From contig NC_034409.1 of NCBI RefSeq assembly GCF_002078875.1, forward strand, positions 19,280,344 through 19,344,343: a DNA stretch of 64,000 nucleotides. Reading direction: 5' to 3'. Each line of letters starts with the position of its first letter. The stretch's first letter is position 1. The notes under the pieces are model-generated. The model was not told the DNA's origin. It saw nothing but the letters and a program-made list of their open reading frames with translations, and ran no database searches. The position numbers and the translations under genes were made by a program. Shown here in pieces: positions 48,655 to 62,494 of the stretch. Origin of the DNA: Numida meleagris (lineage: Eukaryota > Chordata > Aves > Galliformes > Numididae).

Positions 48655-48740
48655 AGATGTGTAAACATTGTGACAAAATTTATAATCAGTTTACACCACC
48701 AATTAAAGATAATCACAGTTTTGCATCAGTCAGATTACCT
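48655..48740. promoter_or_regulatory. Candidate regulatory site: inverted forkhead motifs
   Basis: gtgtaaac at 48659-48666 and gtttacac at 48689-48696 form a perfect 8-bp inverted repeat. Each half contains the forkhead core GTAAAC. GATAA-type and CAATTA motifs follow at 48701-48713. This is motif evidence only. Confidence 0.2.
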
Positions 48741-49442
48741 ACTAGGTGGATTTATCAACCTATGAAAAAAGCAACATAGTTTATTTTACATAAATGAATT
48801 TCAACAGTATATTTAGTCTAATTGCAGAGAAAATGTATGAAATATTTTTGAAGATAAATGCCATAGTTCTACTTTCTGCTCCACTTTACCAGTTTCTTGA
48901 GTGAAAGTTATGCTGCTCTGGCATATTAGTAATCTTCACCCAGAGCACCATCCTTTTCCCTTCCCTAGCGTGACTAATTACTTTACTTGTATATCCTTAA
49001 GGAGGAGTCAGAAAGATGCCCCTGATTAACACAGGCTGAGATCACATAATGAAGGGTATATTTTCATCTCTTTGATCAAAGTAAATGGTTTAATGAGATC
49101 AGACCTTTCTTCTTGCTAAAACAGAGAATACAAAAGAATGACACTGCTGACATTCAAATATTCTAGAGGAGGTATAGTGAGGTTAGTAGTAAAAACATTT
49201 ATAACTGGATATTCTGGGAGGCAGGTTCAAACTATGGATTAAATGTAAGGTGTAAGGTCCACACAGTACTGCAAATAGGTGCCTGTGATATCCACAGAGA
49301 TAGTTAGGGTGCAGTTATATGAAATGTAGAGCAGGTGTCTTCACATCAGCAGCACGCTAGTTCCGGTTTCTAAAGTGAATTTTTGTCATGAAAGTACTAA
49401 AAAAGTAATTCTCTCTTTTTAATCCCTGGAAGAAAATAAGCA

Positions 49443-49491
49443 GCAAGAAAAACAGCAACAGCAACAGCAACAAAACCACCAACAACAAACA
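49443..49491 (+). repeat. (CAACAG)n / CAA-rich microsatellite
   Basis: Imperfect repeats of aacagc and caacaa units, purine/C-rich on the plus strand. Confidence 0.85.
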
Positions 49492-49629
49492 GATAATTGC
49501 TAATTGCAGTATTACTGAATTGAATTGGCTAAGTGAAAGAAAGGAGCTGAAAAGGAAGATGAAAGGAGAGTGGAAGCAAGACCTTTTTTGGCAGTGACTG
49601 ACTTAGCTGTCTTGAGTAACTTCCCACTT

Positions 49630-49880
49630 AGGAATTGTGCAATAGGTACAAACTGAAATGGAGGAAGTTCTATCAGAATACGAGGAAACACTTCTTTACT
49701 GTGAGGGTGACTGAGCATGGGCACATGTTACCCAGAGAGGCTGTGGAGTCTCATTCTCTGGAAATATTAAAAGCCCACTTGCACTCGATCCTGTGCAATA
49801 TGCTCCAGACTTCAGCAGGAGGGTTGAATTAGATGATCTCCAGAAGTACCTTCCATCTTCAAGTATTGTGTGATTCTACA
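49630..49880 (+). mobile_element. CR1 LINE 3' end, old
   Basis: The plus-strand ORF2 C-terminus in the 49635-49832 frame reads KHFFTVRVTEHGHMLPREAVES and then HSLEILKAHL. The UTR follows with gaattagatgatctcc and a decayed tail at about 49860-49878. About 250 bp of an ancient 5'-truncated insertion remain. Confidence 0.87.
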
Positions 49881-52479
49881 TGATTTATAGAAAGTGCTTC
49901 CTTCTGTGGCAATGCTATTTTAATAAATTCTGACCTACCAGAGACAGTTCTACGCAATTTTATGTTGACGTAGGTAACTGAAACCATGTGGACTGACTTG
50001 TCTCCTTTTTTTTTTTTAGGGATAGAAGTGTTTTAAAGTCAAGAATAAATTAATGATTTTGACCCATAGATGCCCACAGCAATGTAAGTGGTTCTGTATC
50101 AAACTGTGCAGGATTGTCTTGGTGTCAGTGAGAGTAGAGAAGGGCTTTGCTAGCGAGGAAATGGATTGCATGATATACAGTTCAGTACATATTTGAAATA
50201 GAAACATTGTCAAGTTGTCCTAAATGATCCTACCTACATCATTAAGTACTCCATTAGCACGCTAAATTTTTTTCCCAAAAAGACTCCTTCCCTTTTGTGA
50301 TGTTCTCTGTGTATTCCTTCTTTTTGCACTACTCTTTCACTTTACCAGTGTTCCCCTTTGATGGAAAGTAATACTTCAGACAGATCTTTGTGGATACCAC
50401 TCCTTTATGCACTCACATAACCTGGAGCACCATACTGAGTAGTTCTGTGGAACCTGATCCACAGATAACAATTCAGAGAAGCTTCCTGATATTACTTGGC
50501 CTGTTCTCAGAGAGTGGTTATGTAGTTTCTTTGGCTTTTAGAGTGGCCTTTCCTTTAAACAAGTGACCTTCTTACACATACAAAACAAAATTTCTACAGT
50601 GTGAATTAAGACACTTTTCTTAATGCTATAAATTAAATGCTATATCATTTAACTTTACTTATCACTATGATAATATAAACAACTTCAATCTGTTTTTTTA
50701 AGGGATTGATCCTACAGATTCTTCTTCCCTTCTCCCACCAAGATATCTTCTCGCCTTAGCCACGGTCCTGTGCATGCTCTACTCACTGTTAACCATCTGG
50801 GAAAAATAAGTAAAATCTATAGGACTTATTTATGATGCCCATGAGGGGAGTTTGATCCTCTTAAGTAAGAATCTCCACTTTAAAAGAACACTTCCTTATA
50901 ATGTTTGGTAACCTGGAAAAACAGAGTTCAAAGAAGCAAGGGATGAAAGTCATTGTTTTACTGGCTCCAGTCTAAGTTGCTAACTCATAAATCCTGTTAT
51001 TCCAATTGCAAGACTGCAAACTCAGTGAAAAACCACAACAGTTTGCATTTGAGTTGTTAATTAGTTTAAACCAAAGTGCAAGCTTGAAAGCATCAATTTT
51101 TTCTTGTCACACCATAGTATTTCCGAGAGTTTTCAGAGTTTCTCAGTGTGTAATACAGCCAGTAAATCAGCTGTAAATATGACTATTATGCATTATGGGC
51201 AAAAATGATTTCAGGAGAAAATTACAGGGTAAGAATTGTTGGATAATCTATCAGTGGTAAACTGCTAGTTTTTTCAAGCAGCTGGATTTTCCTAAGTGCG
51301 TAGCTTCCAGTTAGGTGTGAAGATTTCAGAATGCTGAGCACTTTGGAATAGGTGACCATTTTAATAAGGTCTTTGCATGAAAGTTTTTTTGAAAATCATA
51401 GATAAAGCGTGGGAGTTGAAAATATTTTAGTACAGTTTTTAAGAACTATTACCTATCTGTAATGTTGTCTCTAGTTACATCTGCTCAATATTTGCTGTCT
51501 CCAAAACTAATAGTTTTTAGCCATTACGATAATGTTGGTAAATAAATAAATAATGTTGATAAATAAATCATCAATTTTAAATAGAGTTTACTCTCCAGAC
51601 TTAACTCCATCAAAAAACAAAACAAACCAAAAAACGAACAAAATAAAACACTGCTAATAATTTAAAGTATAATATAAAGAATTCCATGCCTAGTGCCACT
51701 GAAGAAACATCTAAAAGTAGGAGTAGAAAGCAGGGTCTGTGGTAAGAAATGCACAATGAAGACTGATTCCATAGGAAGTGGCTGGAAATGAAAGCATTGG
51801 TGATATGTACTTTACAAGAACAAGTAACATGTCAGTTCCAGGCAAAAGATCTCAAAATAGAGCATTTTCCATACCAATCTCTTGGTTTTCATGGAAGGAA
51901 ACTCGAAGTTGGACAGCACAACTCAACAGATAAATTTTTCTACAGTGAGGGAGGCAGAGTTACATGCACAGCTATAACGCAGTTTGGATCCCAATAGGTT
52001 CTACTGCTCTGCATAAAGTTATTGAACTCCTTGAAGAGAATATGACTTTCTGAACTCTATTCTCTGTCAGGATCTGAAAAATTAATGTATTGAGTAAACG
52101 TACGATACTTATTTTATCAGTCTGATTTGGCAAATATCTTCTCTTGCTGTATGATTAAGTGAATTATGATATTAGTGACTTCATATTTATTCCCTGTTTT
52201 CAAGGGTTAATATGGGACCAGAAAATTTGTATGTCTCCAAAAATATTAAATAATATGAAAGAAAGAATTGAGTATATTAACACAAGGAAAATCTCTATCC
52301 TGTTATAAATTGTTTTCAGCCATTCAGTATTAGTTTTATTATTTTGAAATCTCTTCATGTTTTATTCTGGTACCGCTTTCATAATTTAGTCAAGACAAAG
52401 TCTAAATGGAAGTGTTGATACCATTAGAAAGTAGATAATATAGCATTAACTCACAGAATTTAGAACAATTAAAAAATAA
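49881..52479. other. Unique AT-rich non-coding DNA
   Basis: No gene was recognised. An AAAT microsatellite occurs near 51540-51568. The minus frame 50016-50213 and plus frame 51788-51997 have no family resemblance. Confidence 0.5.
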
Positions 52480-53475
52480 AATAAATCTCAGAAGGCTGGA
52501 AGGGAACTTTAGAAGTCATCTGGCCCAACACCTGCTCAAGCAGGGGCACCCAGAGCAGGCTGCCCAGGACCACGTCCTGGCAGCTGTTGAACATCTTCAA
52601 GGAGGGAGACTACAGCATCTCTGGGCAACATGTGACAGTACTCAATCGCATACACAGTGAAAACGTAGTTTGGTCCCATTGCCTATAGTCCTGGCACTGG
52701 GCACCACTGAGAAGAGCCTGGATACACCCTCTTTGCACTCTCCCTTCAGATATTTATAGATATAGATGTGATCTCTCCTGACCCTCCTCCAGGATGAATG
52801 TCCAGGATGTCCCAGCTTGCTCAGCCTTTCCTCATAGGAGAAACAGTCTGGTCCTTTAATCATTTTCATGGCCCTTCATTCTACTATCTCCAGTGTGTCC
52901 ATGTTTTTCTTGTACTCAAGGGCCCAGAACTGGAATCAGCACTGCAGGTGTGGCCTTACCAGAGCTGAGTAGAGGGGAAGGATCAGATCCCTCAACTTAC
53001 TGGAAATACTCTGTCTAGTACAACCAAGAATACTGTTAGCCTTCTCAGTGGCAAGGGCACATTGCTGGCTCGTGTACAACATGATGCCCACCAGGATCCC
53101 ACCAGGGATTTTTTGCAGAGTTTCTTTCCACCTCAGTGTCCCAACTGAGTGAGCAACCTCCAGCTGTGGTTGTTCCACCCCAGGTGCAGGACTTTGCATT
53201 TCTCCTTGACAAACCCCTTAAGATTCTTGTCACCTTACTCCTTTAGCCTCTTGAGGTAACTCTGGATGGCAGCATGGCCCTCTGGTGAAACAGCTGCTCC
53301 TTCCTGTTTTGTGTTATGTGTGAATTTTTTTGAGGGTACACTCTACAGCATCATCCTATGTGATCATCCTCTAAAGAAAATGTCAAACAAGACTGGACTC
53401 AGTACTGACCCCTTGGGTACTCTTCTGTTAGACTTTGTCTTACTGACCACAACCCTCTGGGCCTGACTATTCCTA
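52480..53475 (-). mobile_element. CR1 LINE 3' third, old
   Basis: The minus-strand CR1 has its 3' UTR block at 52490-52560, the C-terminus (minus frame 52642-52869 has YEERLSKLGH and RLFSVVPSART), the thumb ([16 protein letters not shown] at about 52936-52990) and remains of the RT palm side to about 53475. The sequence near 53385-53420 (plus) is the complement of the PQGSVL region. Stops and frameshifts break every frame. The plus-strand frame 53266-53466 is its shadow. Confidence 0.88.
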
Positions 53476-56400
53476 TAAGAAATAATTCCTATTAATAATA
53501 ATTCTTAATGCTACATAATTCCTGTTAAAATCTAATTAAGTATTTATAATAAATGGTTCCATTTCTTCTTTTTTTTCTCTGTGCTGCATGATTATGAAAT
53601 GAAACTGACTGCTGCCAGCTCCAGCTGGCCTGTGAAAGTTCTTATGGCTTATGAGTTATCCTCACTTAGGAGAGAACTTCTATTTTATTCAGTGCCCCAC
53701 ACATACATGTCCACTGAACATAAGAGAGGCAATAACGAGTGAGGAAAAAGAGAGGTCTAGAAACTTAAACAACAGCCTAAAAGCTCATGAAGTCAATAGT
53801 ACTGGAGTGCTTCCGTTACTTCAAGAAAGATAACTTCGTCATAAACTCTCTTGCAAGATAGGAGTGTGATGGAGTACAGATTTCTATTCCATGTCCCGAA
53901 TCACTTCTACAGTTTGCATTGGCAGCTGAGGAAAAATGCAAAGATATATGACCTGCAAAAAGAGATAAACATGGCATGTGATACTTGTGTGAACACACAT
54001 ACTTTAGCCAAACCAAACCATTATTAGGACGCATATGGAGGGTACGTATGCCACGTAAGAGTACCATAAATAAAAGTTATTAGAAATTTCCTGTAATAAT
54101 ATTTAAATTGGAATCAAAAGTATTAAAACTGTTGATGGGTATACAAAGGTTTGGCATTTCAGAAGAGTTGGCACCATAATCAGATTTTAGAAGAGGTGGG
54201 AGCAAAGGTACAATATTCTGAAAACTGCAGCCTACTGACGCTTGTGACAGATGAGAAATTGCACTGAAGTTACTCTACAGAAAAAGTTGGTCAAGAGGCA
54301 AGGGAGCTTATATGCAGGCAGAAGCTCATTTTACACAGATTCTGAGCAAGCATGGCCTGGGATGCATGACTCGAGTCTAAAAAATCATGCAGATATTTTT
54401 CTGCAGTAACACAGGCAAATATCTTCGGATCTTCTCAGAGTATATTATTTTGGGATCAGAAATATATTAATGCTGTGATAGCCCTCACCACGTTAACGGT
54501 TTTTCACCTACCTGCAATCTTCCATCTGAAGGCTAGTTGGATACATCTTTAGTAGGGTAGGAGTCAAATCAAACAGGAGAAAACTACAGGAGAACGTAAC
54601 TCTGTGCCTCCAGTTTGGTACACCAAATAAATAGTCTCACAACAAATAGTATGCAAGAAGACTGCTAGGTTAAGAGATGTGTGCAGTCTTAACTTCTGTG
54701 ATCAGGTACTGTTTGTATTTGAAATGCAGTTGTCACTTCTGTAGGCAAGATTCTTAATTTTGAGCAAAAAAAGAACTTATTCATAAGAGTTGAGCATATG
54801 ACCCAGGAGAAATTACATTTTTTTACCAGTTTTCAGAATAATACAAAGAGGGCTATCTTAAATCTTGGGGCTAGGACAAAATGCACTGCTGAAATATGTG
54901 GAAAGCAAACCAAAGATTTTTATTCCAGTGTTTCCTAAAAAATGTCTTTTTTTTTTTCACCTGGGCTACAGGGTCTCTTTAAATATCTGTCTATGGTTTC
55001 AATTTTTATAGCTTTATATGGTAGATTTCCTGCTGTGTTTTAATATTTCATGCCTGGTGCTAGGAACTTGTGGCATAATGAAAAAAATGCAAATAATTTA
55101 TTTGAACAAATTCATTGGATTAATTATTCACCACAAATCCCTGCCAATATTATTACCTCTTTATTTTTTTCCCTGCCCTTTGTTCATGTTACATTAGATA
55201 TTCTAGTGAATGGTTGATAGAAATGCATCAGATGCTGGAGCTTCTGGGATCATGTTTTGGAACTGCATACATTCTTAGTGAAAACTTAGTGAAGAGCAGA
55301 AGGGAGACTGCAAAATACAGCATATGTGTGATAAGTTAGGGAAAAGAATATGGTAGGAAAAAGGAAAGAAAAAGGAGGATACATAACTACACTTGTTACA
55401 ATCCTCCCTGAAAGTAAATATTTGTTATATCTTTATCAAATCACTATATAAACCTGAGTTGTATGCAAATCTGAATTGGTACAATTGATATGAATCATCT
55501 AGCTAAGTAATGAAAGAAAGCTATAAATCATTTAATCCCAATATTCGATCACTAGTGATTGTAAATGTAAGTGTCTTCATATAGAATCCTCAACTAAACA
55601 CAGATGTTGAGAAGACAAACATTGCTCAGGAGGTCACTTTCAGCAAGCTATCCGTCGTTGCCTGATATATATTTCTCTATAAGAAAATCTACTACCAGAT
55701 GTGTCCATAAGTACTGCATCCCTCCTGATGACCATACAGAAGTTTTCTATGAGGTAGGTAGCTTCAATTCTCCTTCTTTTTCTTTACACTCCTTATGTTG
55801 AGAGCCCTGAACTGAAAATAACCCATTGTGCCACGTATTCCTTTAAATAATCTGGGAAATTTCATCTCCATCTCAGAGGCATAGAACAGAAAAACTTACA
55901 GACAGTAATTTATGCCATATTAGCCTTGCAGCTCAGCCCTGTAGAACTGTAACCCTTTTATCTCAATTGATGAAAAAAAATGGAAGTAATTTAACCATAG
56001 CTGCTTGCATGTTGCTTGAAACAAATACTGGCTTCCTTCTAAAAATAAGAATGATGCATCACACAGAGTACTTTGTTGACTCACCCTGTTTTCCTGGTCT
56101 TAATTACATAGTTATGCAGTACAACTGCACAAAAAGTTACTCTGATAAGATGGACAAGTCAGTGAATACAAAACAGTGAAGCTTTGCCTGACATTAACAT
56201 CAACAAATGTAATCCAAGGCAAGATTATGCTCCATAAAAAAGCCACATAAGCCACAAAAGGAAATATAGTTTTTCTTTCCATGTATTATTTAAAGTGCCC
56301 CAAGTGGCCAAGCCCTATGGCCTTCCCAGTCTGAAGCAACGACATGTAAAAACAGGATTATAATTGTATCGACTTTTGGATGAAAATAAATTACATTTTT

Positions 56401-59017
56401 TTATATTCCATCAATCAGATATATGTGATATCCGTTCCACTGCTAACAGACATTGTGCCAGCAAATACAGGCTTTTCAGCTAATCTTTCAACTTCTAAGA
56501 TGAATTGTCAACAGAAACTACGTAATTTCACCACGGGTGAAAAGTTAGACTGGTTTTACCTGTTCTGACAAAGAGGCAACCTTAACCAGTCATGTATTTA
56601 CTTGGGAGAGAGAACACTGTTGAAGAAAAGAGGGAGATAGAAATATGAGCACGAGTGGGGAATGCTTTTCTATATGCTATTTCTACGTAACAGTTGTCAT
56701 GCAACAACTTAACAGTTGTTTCTGCTCCTCTCTTAAATCACAGTAACATGTTTATAGTGTAGGTTTTTAATCTATTCACGATGGGAAAAACAAAGACTGA
56801 GGTCATATTTTAATGATTGTATGGATTTACTTCCATTAATTTCATTGCTAATCTGGCAAAGTCAATAGTAGTCAAAAATCCTTTCCTGGGAAGTAGAATA
56901 TATGTGCCTAAATCCTCCCAAAAGGAAGAACTGAAATTTTCTATTCTGAATCTTTAAGATATGAAGCTAGTGTATAAAAGGAATCACCTTAAGCTTTGAA
57001 TAAAAGTGGAGGCTCTCAAGATATTTGAATTCTGCCCCTAATGGAATTCATTATGCCCTAAGAGCAGGATTCTCAGCATAAATAAGCATGAAAAACCTAG
57101 TCTGTGGATCCTAGATGTGAAATATATACAGAGGTGTTCAGATCTGATAAAAGAGAATTAGTTCTGGACATGTAGATAAAGAAGGAGGTTAGTTTCTCAG
57201 GGAATTTACTGATGAAAGCTGGGATATTTATGGACTTTCACTATCTAGAGGTTTTGAGAGACAATTTGAAGATAGAACTGGTAAACTAAAATGCTTAAAT
57301 TATATGAACTTGTCCCTAGATTACTTCAAGAATATTCCTTTAAGTTATTTTCAATTTGACCTAGAAACTGATTTTTATGTGTGTTGGCATATGATTGTTA
57401 GGGGTTGTTTTTTTTTTTCAATTCACTTGTGCAAGTACTATTTGATGAACAATATATTTACCAGATTTTGCCCATATTTGTCAAATAAATTATTCAACAA
57501 ATCATTTTCACTGTATTTGATCAGCTATAACAGCCTTTCTGACTTTTCTGCAATCAAGCTACCTTTTAAATAAATAAGTATGGTTGCCTCTAGAGACTTC
57601 AGTAGTCAAGCAGTTGTTTTCCATCACCATGGTAAAAACCTTGAGGGTGATTCTGGATGAATAGTATTATTCTTCCATAGTATGGGACTGTGCACAGTGA
57701 GAACCTGAGAAATCTTTTGTTATTTAGTTACACAAGAATGTTAAGAAAAATTAGTTCCAAACTGACCTTTGTTGAAAAAGTGGCAAGATTCTGAATGAAG
57801 GTGCCTTATTTCTTAAGAGGGATGAGGTATGGAGTAGCAGATAGGTCTGTAAAGTCAAGGATCAAAAACTCACTCCTGCTTCTCTGAAAGGAGAAAATAA
57901 ACTATTTAAGGTGCCCAAGATTTATTTTTCATATGATGCATAAAGCAATTTGGTAAAGAACCTTCAGCAGCCATTTTTAGTTGATTGTGTTCAATCATAA
58001 CGATCTTCTTCACTATTTTTTTATTGGATAAATTATAAAAACATGCAGCTGTGATTTCTAAACATTGATGTTTCAAATTATTTAAGCTCGGTATGGCATC
58101 CACAGACTGATATTGTTGCTTACAAATGCTCACCTACATAAAGAAACAAATTTTTTACCACAGCAATCTCAGGGAAGCAGCTGGCTGCAAATGAGAAAGT
58201 CATAATTATCTTTGAGTCCTAAAGGAAATATTGTTGAAATGATAAAGGTTTACAGTTGTTTCACCTAACTTACAATTAAAATACCCATTTTCTTAATCAG
58301 AAATTTGGATTAGCAGAGGAAAATCTGTTGCAAGTTTTGTGCTTAATACTTCACGGTTATCATCAGCCTCAGGGTTACACTTTACAGTGAAGGTAAATTG
58401 ATACATAATTTATTTAGGGCTCATTAATTATTAATAAAAGTTTCAAGTGAGTTACAGGTGTGTATGGTATGTGCCACAGATGATTATGAACACTTCAGTA
58501 AAATGTGTTTGTGCTGCTTATGGCTACAAATGATGAAGTTACTTGTAAAAGTCTCCAGTAACCTATTTAAAATACTCTTTTATTAAGATAAGTGCATATC
58601 AACTGTTTGTCAGCTATTTAGAAAATAATCTTTAAAATTTGTGTTCAGCTAGCAACTGGATAAATGTCATTGAAAATATACAGTATTACTATGTTTAATA
58701 GAAAAAAATGGATTTAAGACATGTGATGTCATCTTTTGTACTATATACGATTCATTTTGCTGTAAAATTTGTAGTGCAAAGTTAGTGCATTGCTAGATAG
58801 AAGAAATGGGAGTGGATATTTTCTCCTTAATGACATCTTCAGACATTGCAAGATGAATTGCCTAACTTATTCTAAGCACTCTGAAGTCAAGGAACAGGTA
58901 TCAGTAATGCTCTTGTGATAATTCTGGGTCCTGTCAACTAGAAATGTTGAGGAAGAGGCCCATTTGTCAGAGTAGCTGATAGAATTAGGTGGTTTTATGG
59001 AAGATATTGTAGGCAGA
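53476..59017. other. Unique AT-rich non-coding DNA
   Basis: 5.5 kb without a recognised gene or element. An exact octamer ATGCAAAT (55087-55094) next to TAATTA-type motifs is the only regulatory-looking spot. Frames such as 55604-55801 and 57304-57573 show no family. Confidence 0.5.
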
Positions 59018-59155
59018 TACATGAAGCCAGGTTGGATGAGGCTCTGGGCAATCTGATCTAGTACTTGATCTAGTGGTTGGCAACCCTGCCAGTGCCAAAG
59101 ATGGAACTTGATGATCCTTGAGGTCCCTTCCAACCCAAGCCATTCTATGATTTCC
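59018..59155 (+). mobile_element. CR1 LINE 3' UTR fragment
   Basis: About 135 bp of the plus-strand CR1 3' end. It has ggttggatgaggctctgggc (59030-59049), the family's ggtcccttccaacccaagcc block (59122-59141) and the tail attctatgattt (59142-59153). No coding part is left. Confidence 0.9.
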
Positions 59156-62100
59156 TCATAAGTTCAAGATAGTTCCACTACTAGAAGTGGAGTGATTACT
59201 CTTTACAGTCAAGAAGAGATGAAGAACATAAGGAAAGACCTCACTGACTTGAACTGCACTAGTAACTGTTCCCTCACAAACATGCTGGTTTCCATGAAGT
59301 TCATAATACCATGTGTAGGCGTCTACAATACCTACACCTGAGCCTGAGGTCATTAGCTTAGGCCACTTGCATAGCTAATAGAGGGAACCAGGCACTTTGC
59401 ACAATAAATAGATTTGCCTTACTTTAGATCTGTACTTAGAATGAGTTGAACCCCGGAGAGGAATGGAGAGAACTCAAACAGTGGCAGCTTACCTAGAATG
59501 CTACTCTCCCAGCCTTTTCACCCGAATAAGTCAGGCATGGCTCTGGTTTGTCTGCATCCTGAATTAGTGTCCTAACCATCCTGCCAGTACTTTCTTTGGA
59601 GTGTCCTTTCTTGTTTCTTTGATTGGGACTGCTGAAAACCTGGTGTAGAGCAGGCACAGATGAGGCCAGCTTCTTCTCACTGAGATTTTTGTGGTGTCTG
59701 AGAGTCCTTTAGGCTGCCTTGCACCTAGGACTCAGCAGAGCACATAACAAATCCCTAGTCACACCTTAAACACATTTGTAATAGTATTTGTCCCATAATC
59801 TTTTCCATCTGTTATGAAGTTTAGCTTAAGAGGAGAGATCCTTTAAATAATTAAATATCCAAGAGTTCTTTATCATATAGTCATTCATGACCTTCTAATC
59901 TGGTTAAATCTCAGAGGTAAAAAAATGCCGCTGAAGTTGGTATGAATTTTAATTGCAATAGGGATTTCAATAAAACTTCAACTTCCAGTAAAAATCTCCA
60001 AATGGCTTCAATTTAATTATTTTTAGTAGCCTTTTTTTGTAATCTTTTTTTCTTTGTTATAGGATATCAACATTGCATAAACTGTGCAAAAAAAGAAAAA
60101 GAAAAAAAGAATAATCAGAATAATTTGATCTGATAATCTGAAACTAACTGAAAAGAACCTTCAGTTAAATATGATCTCTGTTAACAACCTTTTGCAAAAC
60201 TGTGGTCTCATGAAGAGGATTTTTTGTATTGAGTCTAGTAGTTTATCCTGTAGCAGAATTCATTGTTTATCTACAATACATAAAGCTGAAAATCTAATAT
60301 GCATGTAGGTTCTGTGTGTAAGAGAGAAAAGAAGGAAAGCATCTGTGGAAATTCAAGAGTGAGAAAAGTCAATAATTTGCCTTCAATTGACTGTAAGTGA
60401 TGCAGAATTTAATCTAGACTTTGGAAAAAATAGTGAAAGTGTCATGCTTACTGTGATTTTCTGATAAAGTAATCCTAAAGCATTTCTCAAAGGTATAGAT
60501 TAAATGCTCATTATGTAAATGTACGTACTCATCAATCTGTTCTTTGTTCATCTAGATAAAGTGGTACACTGTTCCTATGTCAAACAACTGCTGATTACAA
60601 ATAAATAATTCAGCACTGAGAGATGCTGTCCACAGTGTGAAAAAGGGAAACAAATTGAAAAGGAATGTCAATAAGTTGACAATATTAAATTTCAATCAAT
60701 TTGCTCTGATTGGATAATTAAAGCTTGCAGTTGCTGCGAGATCAGAAAGGGAAACATCAACAATTCTAAAGTATGCTAACATTTGACTTTTTACAATTTT
60801 GCATAAAACCTCTAAAATAAACCAAGTAAGTTTCCTATAGAGGCAGAAAATGAAATACCACTTCTATGACATCATAATTATAATGTTATTGTTAGGTTTA
60901 ATAATGAAGAAACAGAGGCCACTAATGTGTATATTTATGAAGCAGAATTAAAAAGATTCATATCAATTCTGTTTGCTTACATAGAAGGTGTTTTAGTTAT
61001 TTAAACACATTTGTGGTCTTTCTACGATATTTAAATGGTAGAAGTCTCTTAGTATTGTTGTTACAAGATGTTTCCCTTAACTGGAAATCATGTGTAACCT
61101 TTGAGAAAAGGGACAAGGTTGTTTTTACTTTTCCATTGCCAAATTTTCCATGGTAGAGAGTTACTGTGTTCCTTGTCTTCCTACATTTCACAGAAGTACT
61201 ACCCAGAAATAAGATACTGACATTTCAACAGAGATTTCTTAAAGAGAAAAGGAAAAATCTCCATTGCTGATTCACAGGATAAATTTGGGATTATTTGTCT
61301 GCAGCTACAGAGTAAATTAAAAACTGAAATAGTTTTTTCCATCTGTATTCCTCACCATATTTCCATAGTACAGAAAATAATACTGGCTGAGGATAAACTA
61401 GACAGTAGCACTTAAAATTATAAAACAAATAAACAAAACAATCTTAACAAAGAATACACACTAGTAATAATGGCATAAGTCAATCTTTGGTTACTAAACT
61501 CCAAAGCTAGTCAATATTGACAACAAGAATATATATACTTGTATCTATGTTTTGTATTTATTCTAAATTATCTCATTACTGTCATTATTAGTACAACTGC
61601 ATGTGAAAAAAAATAGCCAGATAGCACTGAACATTCTATATTTCACTTAGATGTTTATCAGGTTACTGCTAATTAGGATGGAGGTTTTCAAATATGACTG
61701 CATATGTTTCAGTTTATTACACAATTAGGGATGCAATATGAATATTTTACATTTTCATTAGCTTTTCTGTTTAGAAAAAGGATTGGATCTTCCACAAACA
61801 AGAAAATCAGCCATCCAAACTCCCAGTAGTCCAACAGGGAAAAATCAGTTATATGTCTTCATTAATATATGTTGAAGAAAATAGTGGAAAACGCACAGCT
61901 TTTCTTCAGTCAGTGTTTCCATATGTGGAAGACAACTATAAAGAAGGGGCAAAATAAGGAGGAAAGGTAAGAAAGCCAAGGCACGTAGATTTGAGCTAGG
62001 GAGAAGTAAAATGGGGAAAGCCCGTTTGAGTCCTTTCATCAATACTAATGATTTGTTACTTTGGCTTCTCTGCAAACACCAGGATCATAGGCAAGGTGGA

Positions 62101-62299
62101 TTTGAATACACTACAGTTCAAGAGGGCAGAGAGTTATAGCCCTCACCTCTGCTTTTGTCTCAAGTCAAAAGGCCTGATAGCTCAGGGAGGAAGCAACAAG
62201 GTGTCAAAAATAACCCAGAGATTATAAGCAAGCAAACACCAGATGAAATTTACATGGTTCTTTACTGTTTGGTACTGCAACAAAATCCAAAACAAGAAT
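59156..62299. other. Unique AT-rich non-coding DNA
   Basis: No supported gene. The 59440-59760 stretch is somewhat GC-richer but unrecognised. Around 60650-60770 are closely spaced ATCAAT, TGATTGG and TAATTA-like motifs of the kind bound by PBX/HOX-class factors. Conservation is unknown. Confidence 0.5.
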
Positions 62300-62494
62300 G
62301 TGTATTGAGAAAATAGTGAAACGAAGTAAAGAAAATTCTATTGCTACGGAGACCAGCCTCAGGGCAGGTAAGACTGCACTGAGCAAGGGATCTGAAGCAA
62401 AAAGGGCCACAAAGAAGCTCTTTTTAGGGCTTTTTGAAGCCAGGAAGAGCGTGGTGCTTGTGCTGGGGGGCTGGCAACTTGTGGGCGGGCTGCT

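Larger units (their letters stand above)
40206..49629. other. Unique AT-rich non-coding DNA; several TAAT-rich clusters
   Basis: 9.4 kb with no supported gene or transposon. It holds a T17C19 homopolymer junction (42562-42597), an 85-bp tandem duplication (45231-45399), a 24-bp tandem repeat (48136-48179), a TTGG run near 48010-48026 and a CAA/CAG-type tract (49443-49491). Stretches near 46230-46330, 47505-47720 and 48655-48740 are dense in homeodomain, octamer or forkhead motifs and could be conserved regulatory DNA. Confidence 0.5.

Noticed and set aside
59440..59760. Slightly GC-richer stretch as a possible exon
   Set aside because: No long frame, no splice-site pair that gives a sensible product and no repeat match were recognised.
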